Assembly (NCBI GenBank): GCA_049997955.1
Contig: JAEBDY010000001.1
Span: forward strand, 434,001 to 498,000
Direction of reading: 5' to 3'
Source of the DNA: Umezawaea sp049997955
GTDB lineage: Bacteria; Actinomycetota; Actinomycetes; Mycobacteriales; Pseudonocardiaceae
Length of the DNA stretch: 64,000 nucleotides
Below the pieces are notes generated by a model, which made no database searches, was not told the origin of the DNA, and saw nothing but the letters and a program-made list of their open reading frames with translations. A program made the translations under genes and the position numbers. Every line of letters begins with the position of its first letter. The first letter of the stretch is position 1. Positions 8,116-15,305 of the stretch are shown here, in pieces.

Positions 8116-9450
8116 ATGGCTCGCCTGTTCGGCACCGACGGAGTACGCGGTCTCGCCAATGCGGACCTCACCCCCGAACTGGCACTGTCCGTGGCCGCCG
8201 CCGCGGCGCGGGTGCTCGCCGAGCACGACCGAACGCATCGGCCGGTGGCGCTGGTCGGCCGTGACCCCCGCGCCAGTGGCGAGATGCTGGAGGCCGCGGT
8301 CGTCGCGGGCCTCAGCTCCGCGGGCGCGGACGTGCTGCGGGTCGGTGTGCTGCCGACGCCCGCCGTCGCGTTCCTGGTCGCCTCGCTCGGCGCGGACGTC
8401 GGCGTGATGATCTCCGCGTCGCACAACGCCATGCCGGACAACGGGATCAAGCTGTTCGCCGCGGGCGGCCACAAGCTCCCGGACTCGGTCGAGGACGAGA
8501 TCGAGCAGAAGATGCTCACCCACGACGGCCGCCCGACGGGCGCCGCCATCGGTCGGGTTCGCGACGTCGAGGACGCCGAGGTCCAGTACGTCGAGCACCT
8601 GCTCAAGATCACGCCGCACCGGCTCGAAGGCATCAAGGTCGTCGTGGACTGCGCGAACGGCGCCGCCTCGATCGCCGCGCCGGACGCGTACCGCCGGGCG
8701 GGCGCCGAGGTCGTGGAGATCAACGCCGACCCGGACGGCCTGAACATCAACGACAACTGCGGTTCGACGCACCTCGACGTGGTGCGGGCCGCCGTCCTCG
8801 AACACGGCGCCGACCTGGGCATCGCCCACGACGGTGACGCCGACCGCTGCCTCGCGGTGGACGCCGAGGGCAACGAGATCGACGGCGACCAGATCATGGC
8901 CGTCATCGCCATCGCCATGCGCGACGCGGGCGAGCTGACGGACAACACGCTCGTCGCGACGGTGATGAGCAACCTCGGGCTGCACATCGCCATGCGCGAG
9001 CAGGGCATCGCGCTCCGCACGACCGGGGTGGGCGACCGGTACGTGCTGGAGGAGCTGCGGGCCGGTGGCCTCGCGCTCGGCGGTGAGCAGTCCGGTCACG
9101 TCGTCCTCCCGGCGCACGCCACGACCGGTGACGGCCTGCTGACCGCGCTCCGCCTGATGGCGCGCATGGCGGACACGGGCAAGTCGCTGGCCGAGCTGGC
9201 GGGCGTGATGCGCAGGCTCCCGCAGGTCCTGATCAACGTCCGGGTGTCGGACAAGGCCGCGGTGGCGAAGGACGCGTCGGTCAGCACGGCGGTCGCCGAG
9301 GTGACCGCCGAGCTGGGCGACACCGGCCGGGTGCTGCTGCGCCCGTCCGGCACCGAGCAGCTCGTCCGGGTGATGGTCGAGGCCACCAGCCACGAAGCTG
9401 CCGAGTCGGCCGCGCGCAGGCTCGCCGATGTGGTTTCCTCGGTCCACTGA
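8116..9450 (+). CDS. glmM: Phosphoglucosamine mutase GlmM
   Basis: A 444-residue alpha-D-phosphohexomutase that converts glucosamine-6-phosphate to glucosamine-1-phosphate on the way to UDP-GlcNAc and peptidoglycan. The start MARLFGTDGVRG is the family N-terminus. The phosphoserine loop SASHN, the metal loop DGDADRC and the C-terminal phosphate-binding RPSGTEQLVRVM are all present. ATG 8116 is preferred over an in-frame GTG at 8086; GGAGGA lies about 10 nt upstream. GlmS, the previous pathway step, is encoded 6 kb downstream; in mycobacteria the two are also near each other. Confidence 0.97.
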   Translation: MARLFGTDGVRGLANADLTPELALSVAAAAARVLAEHDRTHRPVALVGRDPRASGEMLEAAVVAGLSSAGADVLRVGVLPTPAVAFLVASLGADVGVMISASHNAMPDNGIKLFAAGGHKLPDSVEDEIEQKMLTHDGRPTGAAIGRVRDVEDAEVQYVEHLLKITPHRLEGIKVVVDCANGAASIAAPDAYRRAGAEVVEINADPDGLNINDNCGSTHLDVVRAAVLEHGADLGIAHDGDADRCLAVDAEGNEIDGDQIMAVIAIAMRDAGELTDNTLVATVMSNLGLHIAMREQGIALRTTGVGDRYVLEELRAGGLALGGEQSGHVVLPAHATTGDGLLTALRLMARMADTGKSLAELAGVMRRLPQVLINVRVSDKAAVAKDASVSTAVAEVTAELGDTGRVLLRPSGTEQLVRVMVEATSHEAAESAARRLADVVSSVH

Positions 9451-9471
9451 TCGGGAGTTGGGGGCGCGGAC

Positions 9472-9687
9472 GTGGTCGGCATGGTGATGGGGTTCGTCCT
9501 CGGGGTGGTCGTGGGCGGTGGTGGTGTGTTCGCCATCACCAAGGCCAGGGGGCAGCAGCGGCAGTTCCCGCCGAACCAGGGCTTCCCGCCGCCGAACCAG
9601 GGCTTCCCGCCTCAGCAGGGCCCGCCTCCCCAGGCGGGCCCGTACCCGCCTCGGCAACAGCAGCAGCGCCCTCCCCAGCAGTGGTGA
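9472..9687 (+). CDS. Small membrane protein with Pro/Gln-rich tail
   Basis: A 71-residue protein starting at GTG 9472 (or ATG 9481), 21 nt after glmM. One N-terminal hydrophobic segment (about 3-22, glycine-rich) is followed by a 45-residue tail of Pro, Gln and Gly with repeated NQGFPP units. The QGF triplet recurs in the large protein encoded at 10143-12980. No known domain is recognised. It is probably a membrane-anchored, extended-tail protein; function unknown. Confidence 0.6.
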   Translation: MVGMVMGFVLGVVVGGGGVFAITKARGQQRQFPPNQGFPPPNQGFPPQQGPPPQAGPYPPRQQQQRPPQQW

Positions 9688-9834
9688 TCGGCTCCCACCT
9701 GCTCGCGGTTGCTGTTTGCTAAGGCAACCGACTGGTCCAACCGGTCTCTTGCGGACGGGCGGACTGGGAGTCTTGGGCGGAACCCGGAGGGGCATGGCCG
9801 CGTCTCACCGGGGACTTAGGGGAGGCAGGAGCAC

Positions 9835-10143
9835 ATGGCGGGTTACCAGGCCAACGCGGGCGAGATGATGTCGTCGGCGACCACCATCCAGGGTGTCGCG
9901 TCGGACGTCGAGGAGTACAAGGCGAAGGTGACGGCCAGCGCGGTCGGGGCGAACGACTTCGGTCGGGCGCACACCGCGGGTGGTTCCCGCTACCTCGCCG
10001 GGCTGCCGAAGATCGCCGAGGCGGTCGCCGCCCACGCCGCCGCCCTGAAGAGCCTCTCCGAAAAGCTCCGCAACTCCGCCAACGGCTACGACTGGTCCGA
10101 CACGGCGAACGCGCAGAACCTCGCCAACGCCGGGGGCAAGTGA
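9835..10143 (+). CDS. EspC/WXG100-like small type VII secretion substrate
   Basis: A 102-residue alpha-helical protein resembling EspC-type ESX substrates: an N-terminal helix, a Gly-containing turn (AGGSRYLAG), a second helix, and a Y85-D-W-S-D89 motif near the C-terminus that fits the general type VII signal YxxxD/E. The central W-x-G is absent. Its stop overlaps the ATG of the following 945-residue protein, so the two are translationally coupled and may be co-secreted, as PE/PPE or EspC/EspA pairs are. Assignment rests on motif and context. Confidence 0.65.
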   Translation: MAGYQANAGEMMSSATTIQGVASDVEEYKAKVTASAVGANDFGRAHTAGGSRYLAGLPKIAEAVAAHAAALKSLSEKLRNSANGYDWSDTANAQNLANAGGK

Positions 10144-12980
10144 TGGCCACTCCTTCCTGGGACGAGGTCAAGGCGGTCGCCGACAACCCGGCGGTGTCCT
10201 ACGAGGACAAGAAGGCCCTCCTCCTCGCGTACTACGCGACCGAGTCGCGCGACGACCCGACGGGCACGCACAACAACGAGCTCGAGGAGTACCTCGACGA
10301 CTACGACATCTCCTGGGGCGACGGCCAGTGGCAGGCGTCCAAGGACGCGATGCCGTGGGCGGACAGCTCGGACGAGCGGCTGGAAGACGCCTACGAGAAG
10401 GGCAAGAAGGCCGCTGACGAGGGCGATGCCCGCAACGCCCAGCACGAGGAGGACAAGAAGGCCGGGCAGGACGTGCTCAACGGGTCCGCCCAGCGCGCGT
10501 CGGACGGCGGGGCCGGTGTGGCCAACTCGAACGAGCTGCTGGACGCGGGCGCTCCCGGCCTGAAGTACTTCGAGAACTTCCTGCCGGTGTACGAGTACGC
10601 CAAGAAGATCATCGACGGCGGCACGGTCGACACGTCGGTCGACAACATGCGCAAGCGCTACGACGAGCAGCGCGACATCAACTTCCACAAGATCGACATC
10701 GACATCGTCGAGCTGCGCCAGGTCGCCCAGGACTCCCGCGACCGCCAGGGCGACGCCGAGAAGTCGATGAGCAAGCTCTGGTCCGGTTGGGACGGCGCGG
10801 CCGCCGACGCGTCCCGCGCGTTCGTGACCGGCATGTCGTCGAAGGCGGGCACCCACTCCGACGCCATCGACCACATCGCCGAGGTCGCCAGGGCCGCGTG
10901 CCACACCGTGTCGGGCCTGGTGAACACCAAGGCCAAGACCGTCCTCGAAGGCGTTCGCGCCGTCAACGACATCGCGGGCCTGAGCCCCGACCAGATCAAG
11001 GAGGTCGTCGACGGCTGCACGGCCGAGGACGAGGCGAAGCTGCGCCGCGTCGCCGGGTTCGTGAACTACACGATCGACGACGGCTGCGGCGACGGCGACG
11101 AGTGGAAGCGACTGGTCCGCGAAGAGGCGAACAAGTGGATCAGGGGCACGTTCAAGGCTGACGTGGACGGCAAGTGGCAGGTGTTCGACACCATCTGCAC
11201 GACCACGAAGGAGTCCGTCGACAAGACCTGGGAAGAGCTGGGCAAGCAGGTCGACGCCTTCAACACCAAGCCCTTCGACCCGCCGAAGGTCGACACCCCG
11301 GCGGAGAAGCCGGGGGAGACCGGCAACACCAGCGACGGCAACGGCGACCCCGGGACGGGCAGCACCGGCACCGGGAGCACCGGGACGGGCGGCACGGGAA
11401 CGGGCGGTACGGGCACCGGCAGCGCCGGAACCGGCAGTTCCGGGACCGGGTCCGGCGGCAGCGGCGGGGGCTCGACCCCGCCCGCGCCGCCGCCCATCCC
11501 CGAGATGCCCAAGCCGGAGAACCCGCTCGACAAGAACGGTGACGGCAAGCCGGACGACGCCAACGGCGACGGGAAGCCGGATGACGCGAACGGCGACGGC
11601 AAGCCGGACGGACCCGGTGGCGACGGCGGCAAGCCGGACGGCCTGAAGGGCGAGGAGAAGAACCCGGAGAGCGTCACGATCACCAGTGGCGCCAACGAGA
11701 TCAAGATCACCGAGCCGGACGCGCGCGGCCACGTGAAGGTCACCGTCGACACCCCGAACGCCCCGCCGAAGACCTACGACCTCGACTTCAGCAAGAACCC
11801 GGACGCCGCCAAGGCCCTGATGGGCCAGAACGGCGCCGCGGGCCTCGCGCAGGCCCTCTCGGCCCAGGGCGCGGGCCAGTCGGGTGCGGGCCTCACGCCC
11901 GGCTCGGCCACGACGCCCGGCAGCGCGTCCGCCGGTGGCGGCGCGATCCCGATCGAGGCGGGCCCCGACGGCAAGGCCGTGATCGAGATGGACGGCCTGT
12001 CCATCACCGCCGAGGTCGATCCGCTCACCGGTGAGATCAGCCTCAGCGTCGACGACGGTGAGGGTGAGCCGCAGCAGTACGGCGTCGAGTTCGGCGAGGA
12101 CGAGCCAGAGGACGGCGGCGCGACCGGCGGCAGGCCGGACGTCACCACGATGCCCGCGTTCGCCGACGGCCAGGGCTTCACCGAGTCGGGCCAGAGCTTC
12201 GCCGAGCCCGCGTTCGACCGCGACTCCGGCGGTCAGGGCTTCGGCGGTCAGGGCTTCGTCGAGCCCGCGTTCGCGGATGCCGGCCAGGGCTTCGCCGAGC
12301 CCGCGTTCGCGGGAACGGGTCAGAGCTTCGTCGACCAGGGCTTCGCCGGTCAGAGCTTCGCGGAGCCCGCTCCCGCACAGAACTTCGTGGACCAGGGCTT
12401 CTCGGGGCAGGGCTTCACCGAGCCCAGCTTCAGCGACCAGGGTTTCGCCCAGCAGGGCTTCACCGAGCCTGCGGCGGCGCAGCCGTCCGGGTTCACGCAG
12501 CCGTCCGGGTTCACCGCCCCCGGCTTCGCCGGGTCCGGCACGGATCCGGTGTTCCGGGAGCCGTCGCAGGACGGCACCACGTCCGCGTCCGGCGCCTCGG
12601 CGGTGGGCGGCAGCAGCTTCGACCGCGCCGACTCCGTGCTCGGTCCGCAGATCCCCACCGCCCCGGCCCCGGAACCCATGTGGGGGCCGCCCACCCCGAG
12701 CGGTGACGTGGGCCTCGCCGACACCACCGCGGCGCAGGCGGGCCAGGCGGGCTCGGCCACGCTGCCGTCGATGGGCGACGGCGCCCAGTCGGCGCAGTCC
12801 GGCGGCATGATGGGCGGCGGCATGATGGGGGGCGCGCCGATGGGCGGCGGCGGCCAGCAGCAGGGCGGTGGCGACTCGGAGCGCGGCGCGAGCCAGTGGC
12901 GCACCACGGGGTCGCTGTTCGACGACGACGCGGCTCTCGGCCGGGTGCAGGGCGCGCTCGGGGAGGAGAACGCACGATGA
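10143..12980 (+). CDS. Large multidomain protein with WDG motif and two repeat regions, candidate type VII effector
   Basis: A 945-residue protein, ATG overlapping the previous stop. Residues 1-400 are mostly helical and include LWSGWDGAAAD near 212-222, a WXG100-like turn. Residues 400-440 form a Gly/Thr linker. Residues 463-500 hold tandem DxNGDGxPD units like calcium-binding thrombospondin type 3/dockerin loops. After a small beta-type region (about 510-650), residues 677-773 carry 13 Q(G/S/N)F triplets separated by acidic/Ala/Pro spacers, and the end is rich in Gly and Met. No membrane segment or signal peptide is visible, fitting export through ESX. Function unknown. Confidence 0.7.
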   Translation: MATPSWDEVKAVADNPAVSYEDKKALLLAYYATESRDDPTGTHNNELEEYLDDYDISWGDGQWQASKDAMPWADSSDERLEDAYEKGKKAADEGDARNAQHEEDKKAGQDVLNGSAQRASDGGAGVANSNELLDAGAPGLKYFENFLPVYEYAKKIIDGGTVDTSVDNMRKRYDEQRDINFHKIDIDIVELRQVAQDSRDRQGDAEKSMSKLWSGWDGAAADASRAFVTGMSSKAGTHSDAIDHIAEVARAACHTVSGLVNTKAKTVLEGVRAVNDIAGLSPDQIKEVVDGCTAEDEAKLRRVAGFVNYTIDDGCGDGDEWKRLVREEANKWIRGTFKADVDGKWQVFDTICTTTKESVDKTWEELGKQVDAFNTKPFDPPKVDTPAEKPGETGNTSDGNGDPGTGSTGTGSTGTGGTGTGGTGTGSAGTGSSGTGSGGSGGGSTPPAPPPIPEMPKPENPLDKNGDGKPDDANGDGKPDDANGDGKPDGPGGDGGKPDGLKGEEKNPESVTITSGANEIKITEPDARGHVKVTVDTPNAPPKTYDLDFSKNPDAAKALMGQNGAAGLAQALSAQGAGQSGAGLTPGSATTPGSASAGGGAIPIEAGPDGKAVIEMDGLSITAEVDPLTGEISLSVDDGEGEPQQYGVEFGEDEPEDGGATGGRPDVTTMPAFADGQGFTESGQSFAEPAFDRDSGGQGFGGQGFVEPAFADAGQGFAEPAFAGTGQSFVDQGFAGQSFAEPAPAQNFVDQGFSGQGFTEPSFSDQGFAQQGFTEPAAAQPSGFTQPSGFTAPGFAGSGTDPVFREPSQDGTTSASGASAVGGSSFDRADSVLGPQIPTAPAPEPMWGPPTPSGDVGLADTTAAQAGQAGSATLPSMGDGAQSAQSGGMMGGGMMGGAPMGGGGQQQGGGDSERGASQWRTTGSLFDDDAALGRVQGALGEENAR
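11529..11642 (+). repeat. Tandem repeats encoding DxNGDGxPD calcium-loop-like units
   Basis: Three near-identical 33-nt units plus a degenerate one encode (D/N)GDGKPDDAN. The acidic spacing resembles thrombospondin type 3 or dockerin calcium loops. It lies in the linker of the 945-residue protein. Confidence 0.75.
12171..12461 (+). repeat. QGF/QSF repeat array in the large candidate effector
   Basis: Thirteen CAG-(GGC/AGC/AAC)-TTC triplets recur every 10-45 nt, separated by codons for Ala, Glu, Pro, Val and Asp. The protein product is a low-complexity region with evenly spaced Phe residues. Confidence 0.8.
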
Positions 12981-12995
12981 CCTGGGTGAGGGCCG

Positions 12996-13511
12996 ATGGC
13001 TGAGTTCGAGTCGCTGGAGAGCGTCAAGCGGAAGTTCGAAGGCATCCGGTCCGAGCACTCCGCGCGGATGGAACTCGCCAGCCGCAAGTTCGAGGAGACG
13101 GACAAGGCGACCGCCGCGAGCCACAAGGACTTCGTCGACAAGTCGAAGCGCCTGGTTGACCGCCTGCGTGAGATGGCGAAGGCCCAGCGGGAGGGCGAGG
13201 CGAAGAAGAAGTCGAGCGAACTCGCCTTCGGCCTGGAGGACGACGAGGTCGCACCGGACGAGTTCGCCGCCCAGGTGGCCGCGGTGGAACGCGCCCGCCT
13301 GGCGAGCACGTCCCAGACCGAGGAGGGGTCGTTCCTCCAGAGCGCGCCCGCTCCCGGTCCGAGCCGGTGGGCGCGGGAGCACCCGGCGCCCGAACCGGTG
13401 GCCCCACCGCCCCCGGTGCGGCCACCGCTGCCGCCTCCGACCCGCCGCGCTCCGCAGCGCCGCGTCTCCGACGACGATGACGACTTCGGCAACGAGAGCT
13501 ACCTGACCTGA
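12996..13511 (+). CDS. Coiled-coil protein of the second ESX-substrate group
   Basis: A 171-residue, charged protein. Residues 1-90 are Lys/Glu/Ala-rich and probably coiled coil; residues 115-155 are Pro-rich; the end is SDDDDDFGNESYLT. This acidic-Phe tail parallels the DDEDFSQGQILY tail of the ESX-4-linked protein at 5417-5833. It starts 15 nt after the 945-residue gene and is last in the group before a terminator. Size, charge and location suit a cytoplasmic chaperone or adaptor for the substrates; this is inference. Confidence 0.65.
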   Translation: MAEFESLESVKRKFEGIRSEHSARMELASRKFEETDKATAASHKDFVDKSKRLVDRLREMAKAQREGEAKKKSSELAFGLEDDEVAPDEFAAQVAAVERARLASTSQTEEGSFLQSAPAPGPSRWAREHPAPEPVAPPPPVRPPLPPPTRRAPQRRVSDDDDDFGNESYLT

Positions 13512-13515
13512 GACC

Positions 13516-13551
13516 ACGAAGGCCTCCCCGCCACGGCGGGGAGGCCTTCGT
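13516..13551. terminator. Bidirectional terminator
   Basis: A 17-bp perfect inverted repeat (13516-13532 with 13535-13551) with a very short loop lies between the convergent genes ending at 13511 and 13579. Confidence 0.85.
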
Positions 13552-13578
13552 CACGTGCGGGAGGCCCGCTGCCGTCAC

Positions 13579-14280
13579 TCAGCGGCGCGGCGCACCGGGC
13601 GGTGGTCCGTAGCCCGGCACCGGAGGCCCGTACCCGGTGGGCGGTGGCCCGTACCCCGGCTGTCCCTGCGGCGGGCCCGGCTGCCCCTCAGGCGGCCCGT
13701 AGCCCTGCGGTGGCCCGTAGCCGGGCTGCGGCGGGCCGTACCCCTGCCGAGGCGGCCCAGCGGGCGGTGGCGTGCCGCGCAGCGCGCCCATCACGGGCGG
13801 CAGCACGGTCAGGAGCGCGGCGATCACGCCGAGGACGACGGCGGTCACCTGGGTGCCGTCGACGCCGACCCCGGTGAGGCCGAAGTAGTTGAGGTACACC
13901 ATCTTCAGCACCGTCGGGGCGACGGCGGCCAGCGCGGCGAGCCAGGCCACCAGCACGCCCGCCACCTTCCGCGCCACCAGCAGGACGGCGGCGAAGCCGA
14001 ACAGCAGCACGGGCGGGAACTGGCTCCACTCGGCGGCGTTCCCCAGCAGCGACAGGGTGTCCGGGTCGTGCCCGGTCTGCCTCATCAGGACGTCGGCGAG
14101 TTCGGGGTTGGTGTCGTGCTCGTTGGCGTGCAGCACGCTGATCAGGCCGAGCGAGGCCCAGAAGAGCGCGACGCCCGCCGCGGCGAGGGCGGCGACCACG
14201 ACGAGGGCCGGGTTGCCGCCGCGGGGCGGGCCGGGTGGCGGTCCGTGGCCCGGCGGTGGTTGTTGCTGTCCTGGCGTCAC
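13579..14280 (-). CDS. Four-helix membrane protein with GYGPP-repeat tail
   Basis: A 233-residue protein. A Pro/Gly-rich N-terminus of about 22 residues precedes four hydrophobic segments (about 24-48, 88-105, 107-128, 145-166). The last 55 residues are tandem GYGPPQ-like repeats, probably on the same side of the membrane as the N-terminus. No conserved domain is recognised. Such proline-tyrosine tails are common in actinobacterial membrane proteins of unknown role. It is convergent with the ESX-substrate group. Confidence 0.75.
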   Translation of the reverse strand: MTPGQQQPPPGHGPPPGPPRGGNPALVVVAALAAAGVALFWASLGLISVLHANEHDTNPELADVLMRQTGHDPDTLSLLGNAAEWSQFPPVLLFGFAAVLLVARKVAGVLVAWLAALAAVAPTVLKMVYLNYFGLTGVGVDGTQVTAVVLGVIAALLTVLPPVMGALRGTPPPAGPPRQGYGPPQPGYGPPQGYGPPEGQPGPPQGQPGYGPPPTGYGPPVPGYGPPPGAPRR

Positions 14281-14339
14281 GGCTCGACGGTAGCGGGCCG
14301 TCCGCCCCGTCAGCGCCGGGTTGGCGCAGGTCTACCCGG

Positions 14340-15161
14340 TCAGTGCCGCGCGGGGGCGAGCGCCGCGCGCTGGTAGGTCAGGTCCGCGCCCTTGACCTCG
14401 TCGTCCAGCAGGGCGTCGTAGGCCTTGTCGCCGGTCAGCGTGCGCAGCAGGAAGGCGGTCGTGAACGCCTTCGCGAGCTTGTTCGCGACGCGCTCCCCCT
14501 TGCCGTCCAACAGGAGTTCGCTCCAGTGCCTGCCTTCGGCGAACCCGAGGTGGCCGACCTTCGGCAGCGTCCGCAGCTGCACCGGACCGAGCCACGCCTC
14601 GGCGATGGCCTCCGCGTGGCCGACGGGCGGCGCGATCCGGTCCTCGCCACCCGCCAGGTGCAGTCCCGGCACGGCGACGCGGCGCGCGGCGTCCAAAGCG
14701 GACGGTCGGGTTTCGGTCGCCGCCAACGTGATCACGGCGCGAACGCGGTCGTCGTCCGCGGCGGCCAGCACGGCGGCGCCGCCGCCGAGCGAGTGGCCCG
14801 CGACCGCGAGCTTGGTCGGGTCGACGCTGATGTCGCCGTCGCCGAGCCGGACGCCCGAGCAGATGTCCAGGGTCGTGCGGAGGTTCGCGGCGTGCAGCCG
14901 CGCGGACAGCAGCGGGCCGCGCTGGGTGCTCGGGGCGGCCGCGACGATGCCCCACGACGCGAGGTGGCGGAGCAGGCCGACGTAGCGGCCGACGGGCTGG
15001 AGCCAGCCGTGGCCGAACGCGACGGCGGGCAGGCCGTACCCGGACGCGGGGGTGAACACCGCCCCCGGCAGCCCGACGAGTGCCAGCTCGCCCCGCAGCA
15101 CCTGGTGCTTGCCGGGCTTGCTGAGCTGGTCCAACGCCTGCTTCGTCGAGTAGCCGCTCAC
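14340..15161 (-). CDS. Alpha/beta hydrolase, dienelactone-hydrolase/chlorophyllase-like
   Basis: A 273-residue alpha/beta hydrolase with nucleophile elbow GHSLGGG, a probable catalytic Asp in GGEDRI and His in VGHLGF; substrate unknown. GTG 15161 gives the likely N-terminus VSGYSTKQAL; the frame stays open to a GTG at 15209, but those extra 16 residues look unlike a protein start. No signal peptide, so probably cytoplasmic. It diverges from glmS, sharing a promoter region of about 145 bp. Confidence 0.8.
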   Translation of the reverse strand: MSGYSTKQALDQLSKPGKHQVLRGELALVGLPGAVFTPASGYGLPAVAFGHGWLQPVGRYVGLLRHLASWGIVAAAPSTQRGPLLSARLHAANLRTTLDICSGVRLGDGDISVDPTKLAVAGHSLGGGAAVLAAADDDRVRAVITLAATETRPSALDAARRVAVPGLHLAGGEDRIAPPVGHAEAIAEAWLGPVQLRTLPKVGHLGFAEGRHWSELLLDGKGERVANKLAKAFTTAFLLRTLTGDKAYDALLDDEVKGADLTYQRAALAPARH

Positions 15162-15293
15162 CCCTGGAACCGTAGTGGATGGCGTCGGTTCGCGAGACTC
15201 GCGCCACACGGTCGGATTGGTCTACACCAAATTGACCTGTGACCTGCGCAAACCTCAACCACTCACGCTTTCGGGTTACGGCCGTGGTCTAGC

Positions 15294-15299
15294 TACTCT
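15294..15299 (+). promoter_or_regulatory. -10 element of a probable leaderless glmS promoter
   Basis: TACTCT fits the TANNNT -10 consensus and ends 6 nt before the glmS GTG, with no Shine-Dalgarno in between. This is the arrangement of leaderless actinobacterial mRNAs. No good -35 is visible. Confidence 0.55.
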
Positions 15300-15305
15300 G
15301 TCCGG

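Noticed and set aside
10086..13517. A very long open frame on the minus strand opposite the ESX-substrate group
   Set aside because: Its composition is the His/Arg/Val/Leu-rich shadow typical of high-GC antisense frames; the plus-strand genes have start sites, couplings and motifs.
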